Source: WTXA01 sp964415195
GTDB lineage: Bacteria; Bacillota; TC1
Length of the DNA stretch: 64,000 bases
Assembly (NCBI GenBank): GCA_964415195.1
Contig: CAYPYD010000003.1
Location: 62,001-126,000, forward strand
Direction of reading: 5' to 3'
Position 1 is the stretch's first letter, and each line of letters begins with the position of its first letter. The notes below the pieces were generated by a model. It saw nothing but the letters and a program-made list of their open reading frames with translations. It was not told the origin of the DNA and did not search any database. Below, piece after piece: positions 45,957 through 54,797 of the stretch. Both the position numbers and the translations under genes were made by a program.

Positions 45957-46918
45957 TGACAATCGTATTTTTTGGAACAAGTGAATTCGCGGTGGAAAGT
46001 CTTGTAGCTCTCAAAAATAGTAATCATCAAATACTTTGTGTAGTGACTCAACCTGATTCAAGAAGAGATCGAGGACATAAAGTGCATTTTACTCCTATTA
46101 AAGAAAAAGCTATAGAATTAGGACTAAAGATTTATCAAACAGATAGTATAAATAACTCGCAATCAATAGACTTTTTAAAAAGTTTAAAAGCAGATATATT
46201 TATTGTTGTTTCATTTGGAGCCTTGTTATGTAAAGATGTTTTATCAATAAGCAAATTCAAACCAATAAATGTACATCCATCATTATTACCTAAATACAGA
46301 GGAGCCGCTCCTATCCAAAGAACTTTGATGAATGGTGAAAAAATCACTGGTGTTACAATAATGGAAATGGTTGAGAAACTAGATGCAGGAGATATCATTA
46401 TTAAAAAAGAAATAGATATTAATGATGACTCGAATTATGGAGTTCTTAGCAATGCTTTATCTATTGAAGGTGGAAAACTCCTACTAGAGGCCTTAAACCT
46501 AATAGAGGAAGGTCTAGACGAAAGAGTGCCACAAGATGATAAATTACATACATATGCCAAAAAAATTAAAAATGAAGAGAAGTATCTTAATCTATATCAT
46601 GATGCTATTGATATTGTTAATACGATAAGAGGATTGACACCAAAAATTACACCATTATTAGTATTGAATAATCAATATTTGGGAATTATGGAAGCTAAAG
46701 TAGCTTCTTTAACGACTGATAAAGACTTTGATGCGGCTAATGTTGGCGAAGTATTAAATATTGATAAAAAAAATGGAATTCTAGTCAAATGTGCAAATGG
46801 GTGCATTTGGTTAAAAAAATTAAAACCAGAAGGTAAGAAAACAATGGATTTTAAAGATTTTATAAATGGTAAAAAAATCCAAGTTGGAGATATATTGAAA
46901 AACAAAGAGGAGAATTAG
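45956..46918 (+). CDS. fmt: Methionyl-tRNA formyltransferase
   Basis: It formylates initiator Met-tRNA with 10-formyl-tetrahydrofolate. The 320-residue protein begins IVFFGTSEFAVESL and has the signature VHPSLLPKYRGAAPIQ around residue 105 with catalytic Asn/His, TIMEMVEKLDAGDI, and a C-terminal OB-like tRNA-binding domain. The length is normal. It overlaps def by one base and abuts the next gene. Confidence 0.97.
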   Translation: MTIVFFGTSEFAVESLVALKNSNHQILCVVTQPDSRRDRGHKVHFTPIKEKAIELGLKIYQTDSINNSQSIDFLKSLKADIFIVVSFGALLCKDVLSISKFKPINVHPSLLPKYRGAAPIQRTLMNGEKITGVTIMEMVEKLDAGDIIIKKEIDINDDSNYGVLSNALSIEGGKLLLEALNLIEEGLDERVPQDDKLHTYAKKIKNEEKYLNLYHDAIDIVNTIRGLTPKITPLLVLNNQYLGIMEAKVASLTTDKDFDAANVGEVLNIDKKNGILVKCANGCIWLKKLKPEGKKTMDFKDFINGKKIQVGDILKNKEEN

Positions 46919-47620
46919 ATGGACTTATTATATTTATTTTCAGGCGGGAATGTCTACATAACAATATTAATGGTATTGACACTCGTATTTTCATTTTACG
47001 CACAATATAAAGTCAACAGAACTTTTAACAATTACAAGAGAATTCCCAATAACAGAAATATGACAGGTGAAGCTCTGGCTTATGACTTGAAAGAGAAATA
47101 CCAAATGTCATATTTGGAGATTGAACGTGTTGGTGGCTATCTCAGTGATCACTATAATCCTAAGACAAAATCTTTAGGTCTTAGTCAGGAAGTTTCTGGA
47201 AATGGAACAATAGCAGCATTAGCTATTGTCGCTCATGAAATGGGTCACGCAAGACAAGATGCTGAAAAAATGTTGTTTTTAAAATTAAGAAATAATATTT
47301 TTCCAATAACCAATATTGCTTCAAATTTTGCTATACCTATATTTATTTTTGGTTTAATTTTTAATTCAATCAATTTAATGAATATTGGAATAGTACTTTT
47401 TGCTTTGGTGAGTTTGTTTTACATAATTACATTACCTATTGAAATAAATGCTTCGAAGAGGGGACTAATTATGTTAAGAGAAGGAAACTATTTAAATGAA
47501 GGAGAACTAAAAGGTGCAAGGGCTGTATTAACTGCAGCGGCTCTGACCTATATAGCTGCTTTAGCATCTTCAATAGCAACATTATTACGATTATTATTCT
47601 TGAGGTCAAGAAATGATTAA
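46919..47620 (+). CDS. YugP-type zinc metallopeptidase (membrane)
   Basis: A 233-residue membrane protein of the Zn_peptidase_2 (YugP) family. Membrane helices lie near residues 15-30, 125-145, 150-168 and 205-225. The zinc motif HEMGHA (HExxH) lies near residue 107, and a probable third ligand falls in the EINASKRG segment. Substrate is unknown. GAGGAG precedes the start. In Bacillota this gene is usually found between fmt and rsmB; here rsmB is absent and rlmN follows with an 8-base overlap. Confidence 0.9.
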   Translation: MDLLYLFSGGNVYITILMVLTLVFSFYAQYKVNRTFNNYKRIPNNRNMTGEALAYDLKEKYQMSYLEIERVGGYLSDHYNPKTKSLGLSQEVSGNGTIAALAIVAHEMGHARQDAEKMLFLKLRNNIFPITNIASNFAIPIFIFGLIFNSINLMNIGIVLFALVSLFYIITLPIEINASKRGLIMLREGNYLNEGELKGARAVLTAAALTYIAALASSIATLLRLLFLRSRND

Positions 47621-48659
47621 TCTTTTTAAGTTATCAAAAGATGACGCAATTAAAAGAATCGCAACAGCAGGATTTCCAGCCTTTAGAGGCAAACAATTAT
47701 TAGATTGGGTCTACAATAAAAACATATTTGACATATCGCATATGTCAAATTTAGATAAAAGCTTTAAGGAATATTTAGAAAGTAATATTAAACTTATTAC
47801 CCTTGATACTATCAAAGTTATTGAGGATGATAAGGGTGAAACAATTAAATTCTTATTATTACTTGGAGATAGAAATACAATTGAAATGGTTATTATGCGA
47901 TATAAGGATAAGGACGCTAGCAAAAATAGAAATACCTTATGCCTTTCAAGCCAGGTAGGTTGTAAGGTTAAATGCCCATTTTGTGCTACTGGAACTTCTG
48001 GTTTAGTAAGAAATCTCAAAGCTGAAGAGATTGTTCAGCAAGTAGCTATAGCTAATGGATATTTAAAACAATATGATGCTAAAATCAATAATGTAGTATT
48101 TATGGGCATGGGTGAACCTTTCTATAATAAAGATGAGGTTCTTTTGGCTGCCTCCTTGATAAAAGAAAATTTTGAAATCAGCAGCAGGAAAATCACCATA
48201 TCAACAAGTGGAATAATTGAAGGAATAAAAGAGTTGGCAGATAAAGAACTGAAGTATGTTCTAGCTATATCTTTGCATGCACCTACTGACAGAGTAAGAG
48301 ATTATTTGGTGCCTATCAATAAAAAGTATCCACTTAATGAGCTTATGAAAGCTTGTAGATATTATCAAATGAAAACCAAGAAAAGAATTACTTTTGAATA
48401 TATAATGATTGATAGCATGAATATCTGGCCTGATGATGCTAGGAATTTAGCTAATTTACTAAAAGGCATTGATTGTCATATTAATGGTATACCAGTAAAT
48501 AGTATCAAAGACAGCGAATTTAAAAGACCTAAGAAAAAAGATATATATACATTTAAGAAATTATGTGAAGACTATGGTTTATCATTTTCCATAAGAGAAG
48601 AAAAAGGTATTGACATTGATGGTGCCTGTGGCCAATTGAGGAACAAAGAAAGGGATTAA
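47613..48659 (+). CDS. rlmN: 23S rRNA/tRNA (adenine C2)-methyltransferase RlmN
   Basis: A radical SAM methyltransferase that modifies A2503 of 23S rRNA and A37 of some tRNAs. The 348-residue protein has the cluster motif Cys117-x3-Cys121-x2-Cys124 (SSQVGCKVKCPFCATG), MGMGEP, and the second catalytic Cys in GACGQL near the C-terminus. There is no sign of the related Cfr resistance enzyme beyond shared motifs; the housekeeping context favours RlmN. Confidence 0.95.
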   Translation: MINLFKLSKDDAIKRIATAGFPAFRGKQLLDWVYNKNIFDISHMSNLDKSFKEYLESNIKLITLDTIKVIEDDKGETIKFLLLLGDRNTIEMVIMRYKDKDASKNRNTLCLSSQVGCKVKCPFCATGTSGLVRNLKAEEIVQQVAIANGYLKQYDAKINNVVFMGMGEPFYNKDEVLLAASLIKENFEISSRKITISTSGIIEGIKELADKELKYVLAISLHAPTDRVRDYLVPINKKYPLNELMKACRYYQMKTKKRITFEYIMIDSMNIWPDDARNLANLLKGIDCHINGIPVNSIKDSEFKRPKKKDIYTFKKLCEDYGLSFSIREEKGIDIDGACGQLRNKERD

Positions 48660-48660
48660 T

Positions 48661-49365
48661 ATGCGCGCAATAGCTGTTAGCGAACAAGGAAAAGTTAGAT
48701 TAAATAATGAAGATGCTATCTATATTAATGAAGGCTCAGGTTTTTTTGCCGTAGCCGATGGAATGGGTGGGCATGAAGCGGGAGAAATAGCCAGCAATAT
48801 GGCTATTGAGAAAATCAGAATAGAATTAGAAGATCTAGATAATATTCAAGCATCTTCAGTTGAATCTGCTTTTAATGCAACAAATAAGATGATATATGAA
48901 AAAAGTAGTTATAAAGATCAAAAAATGAATATGGGGACTACTCTTTCAATCTTAAAAATTGTGGGAGACAGGGGATTTATCGGACATATAGGCGATAGTA
49001 GGATATATTTAATAAGAAACCAAGAGATTATAAAATTAACTGAAGATCACACATATGTTGAAAGATTATATCAAGATGGAATCATAACATATGAAGAATA
49101 TTTAAATCACCCTAAAAAAAATATTCTTTTAAAAGCATTAGGTAGTGATAAACCTGCTGATCCGCAGGTTTTAGAATTTCAGATACAACCTGGGGATATC
49201 ATTTTTTTATGTACAGATGGGGTTCATTATTATATCAAAAATGAGGAATTAATCTATTTATTATTAAAAAAAACAGGCAAGAAACTAATAAAAGAATTAT
49301 CAGATATCATTGAGGCAAGAGGTTCTAATGATAATTATTCCTTTATTGTTATTGATAAGTTTTAG
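48661..49365 (+). CDS. prpC: PP2C-family Ser/Thr phosphatase PrpC/Stp
   Basis: A manganese-dependent phosphatase that reverses phosphorylation by the kinase encoded next. The 234-residue protein has the PP2C motifs RLNNEDAI, VADGMGGHEAGE, MGTTLS, GHIGDSRIYLI and the C-terminal SNDNYSFIVI. The gene starts one base after rlmN and is followed 11 bases later by prkC. The pair is a standard unit in Bacillota. Confidence 0.95.
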   Translation: MRAIAVSEQGKVRLNNEDAIYINEGSGFFAVADGMGGHEAGEIASNMAIEKIRIELEDLDNIQASSVESAFNATNKMIYEKSSYKDQKMNMGTTLSILKIVGDRGFIGHIGDSRIYLIRNQEIIKLTEDHTYVERLYQDGIITYEEYLNHPKKNILLKALGSDKPADPQVLEFQIQPGDIIFLCTDGVHYYIKNEELIYLLLKKTGKKLIKELSDIIEARGSNDNYSFIVIDKF

Positions 49366-49376
49366 GAGGAAGACAT

Positions 49377-51224
49377 ATGAGTATGATTGGAAAAATTTTT
49401 GCAGATCGATATAAACTTATTAAAATTTTAGGAACTGGTGGTATGGCTGATGTTTATTTGGGTGAAGACATCATGCTCAATAAATTAATTGCAATTAAAA
49501 TTTTGAAGAAAGAACTTATTAATAACAGAGAAAGTGTCAGATATTTCAAAAATGAAGCAGAAGTTATATCACATCTTTCTCACCCAAATATAGTTGAAGT
49601 TTATGATGTTGGGATGTCAGAAGGCAATCCATATATAGTCATGGAGTATGTAGAAGGTAAAACCTTAAAAGACATAATAAGAGAAAAAGCACCTTTATCA
49701 GCAACTTTTTCAATTTATGTAATGGAAGGAGTATTATCTGCTTTAATTCATTCACATAAAAAGGGAGTTATCCATAGAGATATAAAACCACATAATATTA
49801 TGATCAATAAAAGTGGTGAAGTAAAAGTGATGGACTTTGGTATTGCTAGAATTACTGACCAAGGAACAACTATGACCATAACAAATGATATTGTAGGTTC
49901 TGTACACTATCTTTCTCCTGAACAAGCATCAGGGGCTGAAATTACAGAATTATCAGATGTCTATTCAAGTGGTATAGTGTTTTATGAGATGTTAACTGGC
50001 AGGTTGCCTTATGAAGGTCAAAATCCAGTATCAGTTGCAGTAAATCATATACAAGGTGGTTTAATACCTCCAAAAGATTTAATTGAAGATATCCCTCAAG
50101 AAGTGGAAAATATTGTGTTAAAAGCAACTATGCGTGATACTAAGAAAAGATTTAAATCAGCTTTGGAGATGAATATTTATATTGAAAAAACTAGACTTCT
50201 AATGGAAGCAGGTAAAATAAATCAAGTAAAGAGAATTACTCTAGAAGAAGTAAATAATGATTTTGATAAAAAAAATCTAGGTGCAAATAAAAAGGATAAT
50301 AAACAAGAATTGAAAAAAATCGCAATAATAACTGGCGCAGTTTTTGTAGTTTTTGCTATTATTCTAGGGTTGATATCAATGTTTACAGGTGGAACTAAAA
50401 AAATTGTGCCTGATGTAGTTGGAATGATGCAAGAAGATGCTATTGCCAAATTAAAAGAAAGTGGATTCCAATATACTATTGAAGGTATATATTCTGAAGA
50501 TGTTGATAAAGGAGAAGTAGCAGAACAAAGTCCAGAAGGAAATGCCTTATCACCAGTTTCTGTTGTTGTTGAATTAAAGATCAGCAAAGGGCAAGATGAG
50601 ATACCGGTTCCTAATGTCGTTGGATCAAGCGAGAATGAAGCAAGAAGTGTTTTAAAGGCAGAAGGGTTCATTGTTGAAGTAGCTAAAGAATATAGTAAAG
50701 AAGTACCATTAGGGGATGTTATTAGACAAGAACCTGGAGCAGGAGAAAAGTTATTACCTGGAGAAAAAGTGCTAATTATAGTCAGTGATGGTGAACAATT
50801 AGTTAAAATTAAAATGCCTAATTTAATTGGTAAAACACTAACCTCAGCTGAACAGTCACTTAATGCTTCTAAATTAATATTAGGTTCTGTCACAAATGAA
50901 GAAAACGGCGATTATTTACCAGGTCAAGTAATCAAACAATCAGTCAACCCAGGAGTAGATATATTACAAGGCAGTACAGTTGATGTCGTTATAGCTAAAG
51001 AACCAACATCAAAAGTGAAAACAATTGAAATAACTAGGGCAGATTCAGCAAATCCTGCAACATATAGTATCTTGATATCTGATAGTAAAGGAAGCAGAGT
51101 TGAGACTGTTTCATTTGCTGGAGGAGTTATAACTACACAAAAAACCATAACATATTTTGGTGTTGGAACTGCAACTATTAAAGATCAAAACGGTAATGTT
51201 GTTGATGCAATAGGTTTGGAGTAA
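49377..51224 (+). CDS. prkC: PASTA-domain Ser/Thr kinase PrkC
   Basis: A membrane Hanks kinase that senses muropeptides or lipid II. The 615-residue protein has the glycine loop LGTGGMADVYLG, Lys41, HRDIKPHN with catalytic Asp135, DFG at 153-155, one membrane helix (about 316-338) and three extracellular PASTA repeats (starting VPDVVGM, VPNVVGS and MPNLIGK). A final beta-rich domain of about 65 residues follows. AGGAGG precedes the ATG. Likely targets include division proteins such as those encoded in this window (family knowledge). Confidence 0.96.
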   Translation: MSMIGKIFADRYKLIKILGTGGMADVYLGEDIMLNKLIAIKILKKELINNRESVRYFKNEAEVISHLSHPNIVEVYDVGMSEGNPYIVMEYVEGKTLKDIIREKAPLSATFSIYVMEGVLSALIHSHKKGVIHRDIKPHNIMINKSGEVKVMDFGIARITDQGTTMTITNDIVGSVHYLSPEQASGAEITELSDVYSSGIVFYEMLTGRLPYEGQNPVSVAVNHIQGGLIPPKDLIEDIPQEVENIVLKATMRDTKKRFKSALEMNIYIEKTRLLMEAGKINQVKRITLEEVNNDFDKKNLGANKKDNKQELKKIAIITGAVFVVFAIILGLISMFTGGTKKIVPDVVGMMQEDAIAKLKESGFQYTIEGIYSEDVDKGEVAEQSPEGNALSPVSVVVELKISKGQDEIPVPNVVGSSENEARSVLKAEGFIVEVAKEYSKEVPLGDVIRQEPGAGEKLLPGEKVLIIVSDGEQLVKIKMPNLIGKTLTSAEQSLNASKLILGSVTNEENGDYLPGQVIKQSVNPGVDILQGSTVDVVIAKEPTSKVKTIEITRADSANPATYSILISDSKGSRVETVSFAGGVITTQKTITYFGVGTATIKDQNGNVVDAIGLE

Positions 51225-51226
51225 TT

Positions 51227-52096
51227 GTGAAAGGTAGAATAATCAAAGGCGATAGTGGCTTCTATTATGTTTATTCAGGAGGCTCATTATATGAATGTAA
51301 ATTAAGAGGAAAATTGAAACTAAAACATAAAAAGGCTTATCCTGGAGATATTGTAGATTTAGTTGTTGATGAAAACTTTAAAGGAACAATAGAAGCAATT
51401 GCTGATAGAATCAATCTCTTGCCAAGACCAGCAATTGCTAATAGTGACCAATTATTAATTGTTATGAGCTTATCATATCCTAAGATCGACTATAATGTTT
51501 TAGATAGATTATTAGTACTATCCCAGTGGCATAATATCAAGCCAGTTATAATTTTAAATAAGAAGGACGAGGACCATGATAATACTGGACCTCAAATTTC
51601 TAATATATATCCATTTTTGGTTATTGAAGTTTCCGCAATAAGTGGTTATGGTGTTGATAATTTAAAAGAAATTTTAAAAGATAAGTTAAGTGTTCTAGCT
51701 GGCCCTTCAGGTGTTGGTAAATCTAGTGTTTTAAATATTCTAGACAGTAAATTACTTAAAGAAACTGGAGTACTAGGTGATAAATTGAAAATAGGAAGAC
51801 ATACTACAAGAACTAGTCAATTCTATGAAGTGGATGGTGGTTTGATAGCTGACACACCTGGTTTTAGTAGACTCGATTTACCTATTGAGATGGTAATGGA
51901 AGATTTAACACAGTATTATCCAGAATTTTATCAATATACGAAAGATTGCTACTTTAATGGGTGTCTACATCATAAGGAGAAAGTGTGTGGTGTCAAAAAA
52001 GCTTTATCAGAAGGTAAAATAAACCAAGGTAGGTATGACCGGTATCTATACATGCTGGAAGAAATTAAAGAAAACAAAGAAAGAAGGTATAAATAA
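51227..52096 (+). CDS. rsgA: Ribosome small subunit GTPase RsgA
   Basis: A circularly permuted GTPase that checks 30S maturation. The 289-residue protein has an N-terminal OB fold, then G4 (ILNKKDE), G5 (VSAISGYG), G1 GPSGVGKS (159-166), G3 DTPGFSRL and a C-terminal zinc site (CYFNGCLHHKEKVCGV). It starts with GTG at 51227 after GGAG. The order prpC-prkC-rsgA-rpe is conserved. It overlaps rpe by one base. Confidence 0.96.
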   Translation: MKGRIIKGDSGFYYVYSGGSLYECKLRGKLKLKHKKAYPGDIVDLVVDENFKGTIEAIADRINLLPRPAIANSDQLLIVMSLSYPKIDYNVLDRLLVLSQWHNIKPVIILNKKDEDHDNTGPQISNIYPFLVIEVSAISGYGVDNLKEILKDKLSVLAGPSGVGKSSVLNILDSKLLKETGVLGDKLKIGRHTTRTSQFYEVDGGLIADTPGFSRLDLPIEMVMEDLTQYYPEFYQYTKDCYFNGCLHHKEKVCGVKKALSEGKINQGRYDRYLYMLEEIKENKERRYK

Positions 52097-52743
52097 TGAT
52101 AGCTCCATCACTACTATCTGCAGATTTTTCCAATTTACAAAAAGATATAGAGATTATCGAAGATGCAGGAGCAAAGTGGTTACATCTGGATATAATGGAT
52201 GGTCATTTTGTACCTAATATTTCTTATGGACCTGTATTGATTTCTAAGATTAGACCTCATACTAAATTGTTTTTTGATTGTCATTTAATGATTGAAAAAC
52301 CTGAATTATATTTAGAAGATTTTAAAAATGCAGGAGTTGATTTAATAACTGTTCATGTAGAAACCTGCCCACATTTAGATAGAGTGGTAACCCAAATAAA
52401 GGAACTTGGTATGATGGCCGGTGTAGTACTTAATCCAAGTACACCTCTTAGCTCTATAGAATGGATTTTAGATAAAGTTAATTTAGTATTAATCATGTCT
52501 GTAAATCCAGGCTTTGGCGGTCAAAAATTCATACATTCTATGGTTCATAAGGTTATGGAATTAAAGAAGATGATTATAAATCACAATGTTGATGTGCTTA
52601 TTGAAGTAGACGGTGGTGTAACAATGGATAATGCTAAGATGATTAAAGATGCTGGAGCAGATATTCTAGTAGCTGGTTCATCGGTTTTTGGACAAAAAGA
52701 CATAAGGAAGGCATTTATCGACTTAACATTGGAAACAAAATAA
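52096..52743 (+). CDS. rpe: Ribulose-phosphate 3-epimerase
   Basis: A pentose phosphate enzyme interconverting ribulose-5-phosphate and xylulose-5-phosphate. The 215-residue TIM barrel has the motifs IAPSLLSADF, LHLDIMDGHFVPN (metal and catalytic Asp/His), VNPGFGGQKFI and EVDGGV. It overlaps rsgA by one base, and no thiN gene follows. The transcription unit appears to end here, but only an AT palindrome follows. Confidence 0.97.
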   Translation: MIAPSLLSADFSNLQKDIEIIEDAGAKWLHLDIMDGHFVPNISYGPVLISKIRPHTKLFFDCHLMIEKPELYLEDFKNAGVDLITVHVETCPHLDRVVTQIKELGMMAGVVLNPSTPLSSIEWILDKVNLVLIMSVNPGFGGQKFIHSMVHKVMELKKMIINHNVDVLIEVDGGVTMDNAKMIKDAGADILVAGSSVFGQKDIRKAFIDLTLETK

Positions 52744-52779
52744 TTGCATATATTCACTTATTATGATAAAATTTTATCA
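52744..52779 (+). promoter_or_regulatory. Promoter of the FMN riboswitch, with a 16-bp palindrome
   Basis: TTGCAT (52744-52749), a 17-bp spacer and TAAAAT (52767-52772). The -10 is inside a perfect 16-bp palindrome TGATAAAATTTTATCA (52764-52779). The palindrome could be a weak hairpin ending rpe transcription or an operator; it has no GC core. Confidence 0.55.
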
Positions 52780-52794
52780 GTAATTATAAATATT

Positions 52795-52896
52795 TCTTCG
52801 GGGAACGGTGAAATTCCATACCGGCGGTATAGCCCGCGAGCGCAAGCTGATCTAGTTTAATTCTAGAGCCGACAGTAAAGTCTGGATGAAAGAAGA
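52795..52896 (+). ncRNA. FMN riboswitch (RFN element)
   Basis: Conserved RFN sequences are all visible in order: TCTTCGGGG, CGGTGAAATTCC, ATACCGGCGGTAT, AGCCCGCGAGC, GCCGACAGT and GTCTGGATGAAAGAAGA. The 5' TCTTC pairs with the 3' GAAGA to close the P1 helix. A terminator hairpin and the riboflavin transporter gene follow, so FMN binding should switch off transport by premature termination. Confidence 0.97.
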
Positions 52897-52912
52897 TGCT
52901 TCATGCAATTTT

Positions 52913-52945
52913 TACCTCAAGAATATTTTCTTGAGGTATTTTTAT
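52913..52945 (+). terminator. Riboswitch-controlled intrinsic terminator
   Basis: An 11-bp stem TACCTCAAGAA/TTCTTGAGGTA (52913-52923 and 52928-52938) with a TATT loop, followed by TTTTTATT. Located between the aptamer and the ribU ribosome binding site, it is the expected expression platform for FMN-dependent attenuation. Confidence 0.9.
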
Positions 52946-52958
52946 TAGGAGGAAAAAG

Positions 52959-53516
52959 ATGAAAAACAAACAATTAAGAATAATGTTATATCTAACTATT
53001 TTATCTGTTATCAGTTTTCTATTAATGTATATAATGGAGGTTCCCATTTTATCAATAGTTGGTATGCCTGGTTTCGAATTTTTGAAATATGATTTAAGTG
53101 AAGTGGTTGCTATTGTTGCTGGATTTATTTTTGGACCTGTTGCAGGAATGATAGTCATTGGTTTGAAATCCATACTATTCTTCTTTTCAGGTAAGAACAC
53201 AACAGGTTGGGTAGGATTGGCTGCAAGTCTAACTGCTGGTTTATCTTTAGTTGCTGGAACTACAATCTTATATCGAGTTAAAAAAACTAGAATCAACTTG
53301 TTCATCGGTGTGATAATTGGTACTTTGGCTCTAACTGCATTGATGCTATTATTCAATTATTTTATATTCTTACCTTTATATGGAATAGAAGCTAATGCTT
53401 TTTGGATCACTGGTTTAGCCGCATTTAATATTCTGAAAGGGGTATTATCAGGAGTTTTTTCAGTCATTCTTTTTGAATTGCTTAAAAAAAGAGTTGAAAT
53501 ATTTTTAAATAAGTAA
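52959..53516 (+). CDS. ribU: Riboflavin ECF transporter S component RibU
   Basis: The substrate-binding membrane subunit of an energy-coupling factor transporter, working with a shared EcfA/EcfA'/EcfT module encoded elsewhere. The 185-residue protein has about five to six helices and the ECF pattern (FLKYDLSEVVAIVAGFIFGP and GLKSILFFF). AGGAGG precedes the ATG. Control by the FMN riboswitch makes riboflavin the confident substrate. No riboflavin synthesis genes are in the window. Confidence 0.95.
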   Translation: MKNKQLRIMLYLTILSVISFLLMYIMEVPILSIVGMPGFEFLKYDLSEVVAIVAGFIFGPVAGMIVIGLKSILFFFSGKNTTGWVGLAASLTAGLSLVAGTTILYRVKKTRINLFIGVIIGTLALTALMLLFNYFIFLPLYGIEANAFWITGLAAFNILKGVLSGVFSVILFELLKKRVEIFLNK

Positions 53517-53524
53517 TTAATTAT

Positions 53525-53553
53525 AAAAAACCACCATTTATGGTGGTTTTTTT
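53525..53553 (+). terminator. Rho-independent terminator after ribU
   Basis: AAAAAACCACCA-TTTA-TGGTGGTTTTTT, with a GC-rich six-pair core and A/T-rich lower stem, ending in a run of seven T. It is symmetrical enough to act in both directions. Confidence 0.92.
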
Positions 53554-53569
53554 ATTTTAATATTTATTG

Positions 53570-53575
53570 TATAAT
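53570..53575 (+). promoter_or_regulatory. -10 element upstream of the histidine phosphatase gene
   Basis: A perfect TATAAT (53570-53575), 30 bases before the ATG. The expected -35 position is in the T tract of the preceding terminator and has no good match. Confidence 0.45.
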
Positions 53576-53604
53576 ATTAAGGGAATATAGATAGAGGAGT
53601 ACTT

Positions 53605-54213
53605 ATGAGTTATATTTATTTAATTAGACATGGAGAGACAAGCTGGAATTTGGAAGAACGATTCCAAGGGACAACAAATACTGAATTAACTAAAGTAGGA
53701 TTAAAACAAGGGAAGTTACTTGCAAAGAGTCTAGCTGATACAAAATTTATAAATATATATTCTAGTCCTCTTGATAGGGCAAAGATTACAGCCGATTTCT
53801 TAGGTGCCCAAACCAACTGTAAAGTTACTGAAGATCTAGACTTCAAAGAAATAAGTTTTGGAGACTGGGAAGGTTTATCTACTAAAGAAATCAGAGCAAA
53901 ATATCATTGGATGGACAAATGGTTTGAAAATACAGGTCTTTACCAAATACCCAACGGCGATGTTTTTGAGGATGAAAAGAACAGGCTAAAAGAAAGATTG
54001 ATTAAAATCGCTAAGGAAAGTAATGGACAAAATACAGCAATAGTAAGTCATGCTGGTATAATAAGACTAAGTTTATTAGCAGCACTTGATTTACCATTAT
54101 CCTATTATTGGAGATTTGTCTTTGGTAATACCTCAATTACAGTATTGGAGTATTATAATGGTATATTCCTTTTAAAGACTTTAAATAATACATCTCACTT
54201 GTTAAGTAAATAA
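53605..54213 (+). CDS. Histidine phosphatase family protein
   Basis: A 202-residue member of the phosphoglycerate mutase-like phosphatase branch. The catalytic His9 lies in LIRHGETSWN, followed by FQGTTNTELT, IYSSPLDRAKITA, and the second His in VSHAGIIRLSLL. Related genes encode alpha-ribazole phosphatase (CobC), PhoE-type phosphatase or dPGM-like enzymes. The substrate cannot be read from the sequence, and there are no cobalamin genes nearby. GAGGAG precedes the ATG. Confidence 0.88.
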   Translation: MSYIYLIRHGETSWNLEERFQGTTNTELTKVGLKQGKLLAKSLADTKFINIYSSPLDRAKITADFLGAQTNCKVTEDLDFKEISFGDWEGLSTKEIRAKYHWMDKWFENTGLYQIPNGDVFEDEKNRLKERLIKIAKESNGQNTAIVSHAGIIRLSLLAALDLPLSYYWRFVFGNTSITVLEYYNGIFLLKTLNNTSHLLSK

Positions 54214-54231
54214 TATTGTGTTAAAATAGGA

Positions 54232-54786
54232 GTGTTTATAATAATTAAAATAATTGCAGGGAAAAACAGGGGTAATATTCTTAAGACAAAAGAAGGAATT
54301 ACTACTAGGCCAACACTAAACAGAATAAGAGAAAATCTCTTTAATATCATTCGGGATAAGGTGCCTGGAGCTAAAGTGCTGGATGTTTTCGCTGGTAGTG
54401 GTGCTATTGGCATAGAGGCTCTTTCAAGAGGTGCTTTAGAGACGACATTTATTGAATTAGACAATGATGCCTATAATATCTTAAAGGAAAATATAGTTAA
54501 AACCAATAATCTTAAGAATTCAAAGCTTTTTAAAGGTGATTATAGGAATTTCTTGAAAAATAGTTCTGAAAATTATGACATTATATATGTAGACCCGCCT
54601 TATCATTTAAAGGCATATGAAGAGGTTTTATCGCTTATTGGTTCTAAAAATTTACTCGCAGATAATGGAATAATAATTGTCGAAGCTAAAAAAGATACGA
54701 TAATACCATCAGAAACACTAGATTTTAAATGTTACAGAGATGTGATATATGGAAATACAAAAATAAAGTTCTACAATAAAAATTAG
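54232..54786 (+). CDS. rsmD: 16S rRNA (guanine-966 N2)-methyltransferase RsmD, start uncertain
   Basis: RsmD methylates G966 of 16S rRNA. Motifs: LDVFAGSGAIGIEALSRGA for SAM, and YVDPPY (NPPY-type catalytic motif). The only canonical start is the GTG at 54232, but it overlaps the best ribosome binding site AGGAG (54228-54232). The family begins M-(R/K)-I-I-A-G, which here falls on an ATT codon at 54244 (then KIIAGKNRG), 11 bases after AGGAG; ATA codons at 54238 and 54241 are also possible. From ATT the protein is 180 residues. The coaD gene that often follows is absent. Confidence 0.92.
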   Translation: MFIIIKIIAGKNRGNILKTKEGITTRPTLNRIRENLFNIIRDKVPGAKVLDVFAGSGAIGIEALSRGALETTFIELDNDAYNILKENIVKTNNLKNSKLFKGDYRNFLKNSSENYDIIYVDPPYHLKAYEEVLSLIGSKNLLADNGIIIVEAKKDTIIPSETLDFKCYRDVIYGNTKIKFYNKN

Positions 54787-54797
54787 GAGGATGAACT

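Noticed and set aside
50222..50893. Long minus-strand open frame of 223 codons antisense to prkC
   Set aside because: It lies wholly within the PASTA-coding part of prkC, its composition mirrors the repeats (Ser/Pro-rich), and no ribosome binding site or known motif is visible.
52096..52217. Alternative frame overlapping the start of rpe
   Set aside because: The rpe protein matches its family from the first residues, and the other frame is short and without motif.
52901..53356. Minus-strand open frame of 151 codons antisense to ribU
   Set aside because: It is a shadow of a hydrophobic gene, crosses the riboswitch terminator and has no recognisable domain or ribosome binding site.
54199..54227. 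Promoter-like TTGTTA-17-TAAAAT before rsmD
   Set aside because: The -10 ends one base before AGGAG, so the transcript would start inside or after the ribosome binding site. Probably a chance match in AT-rich DNA.
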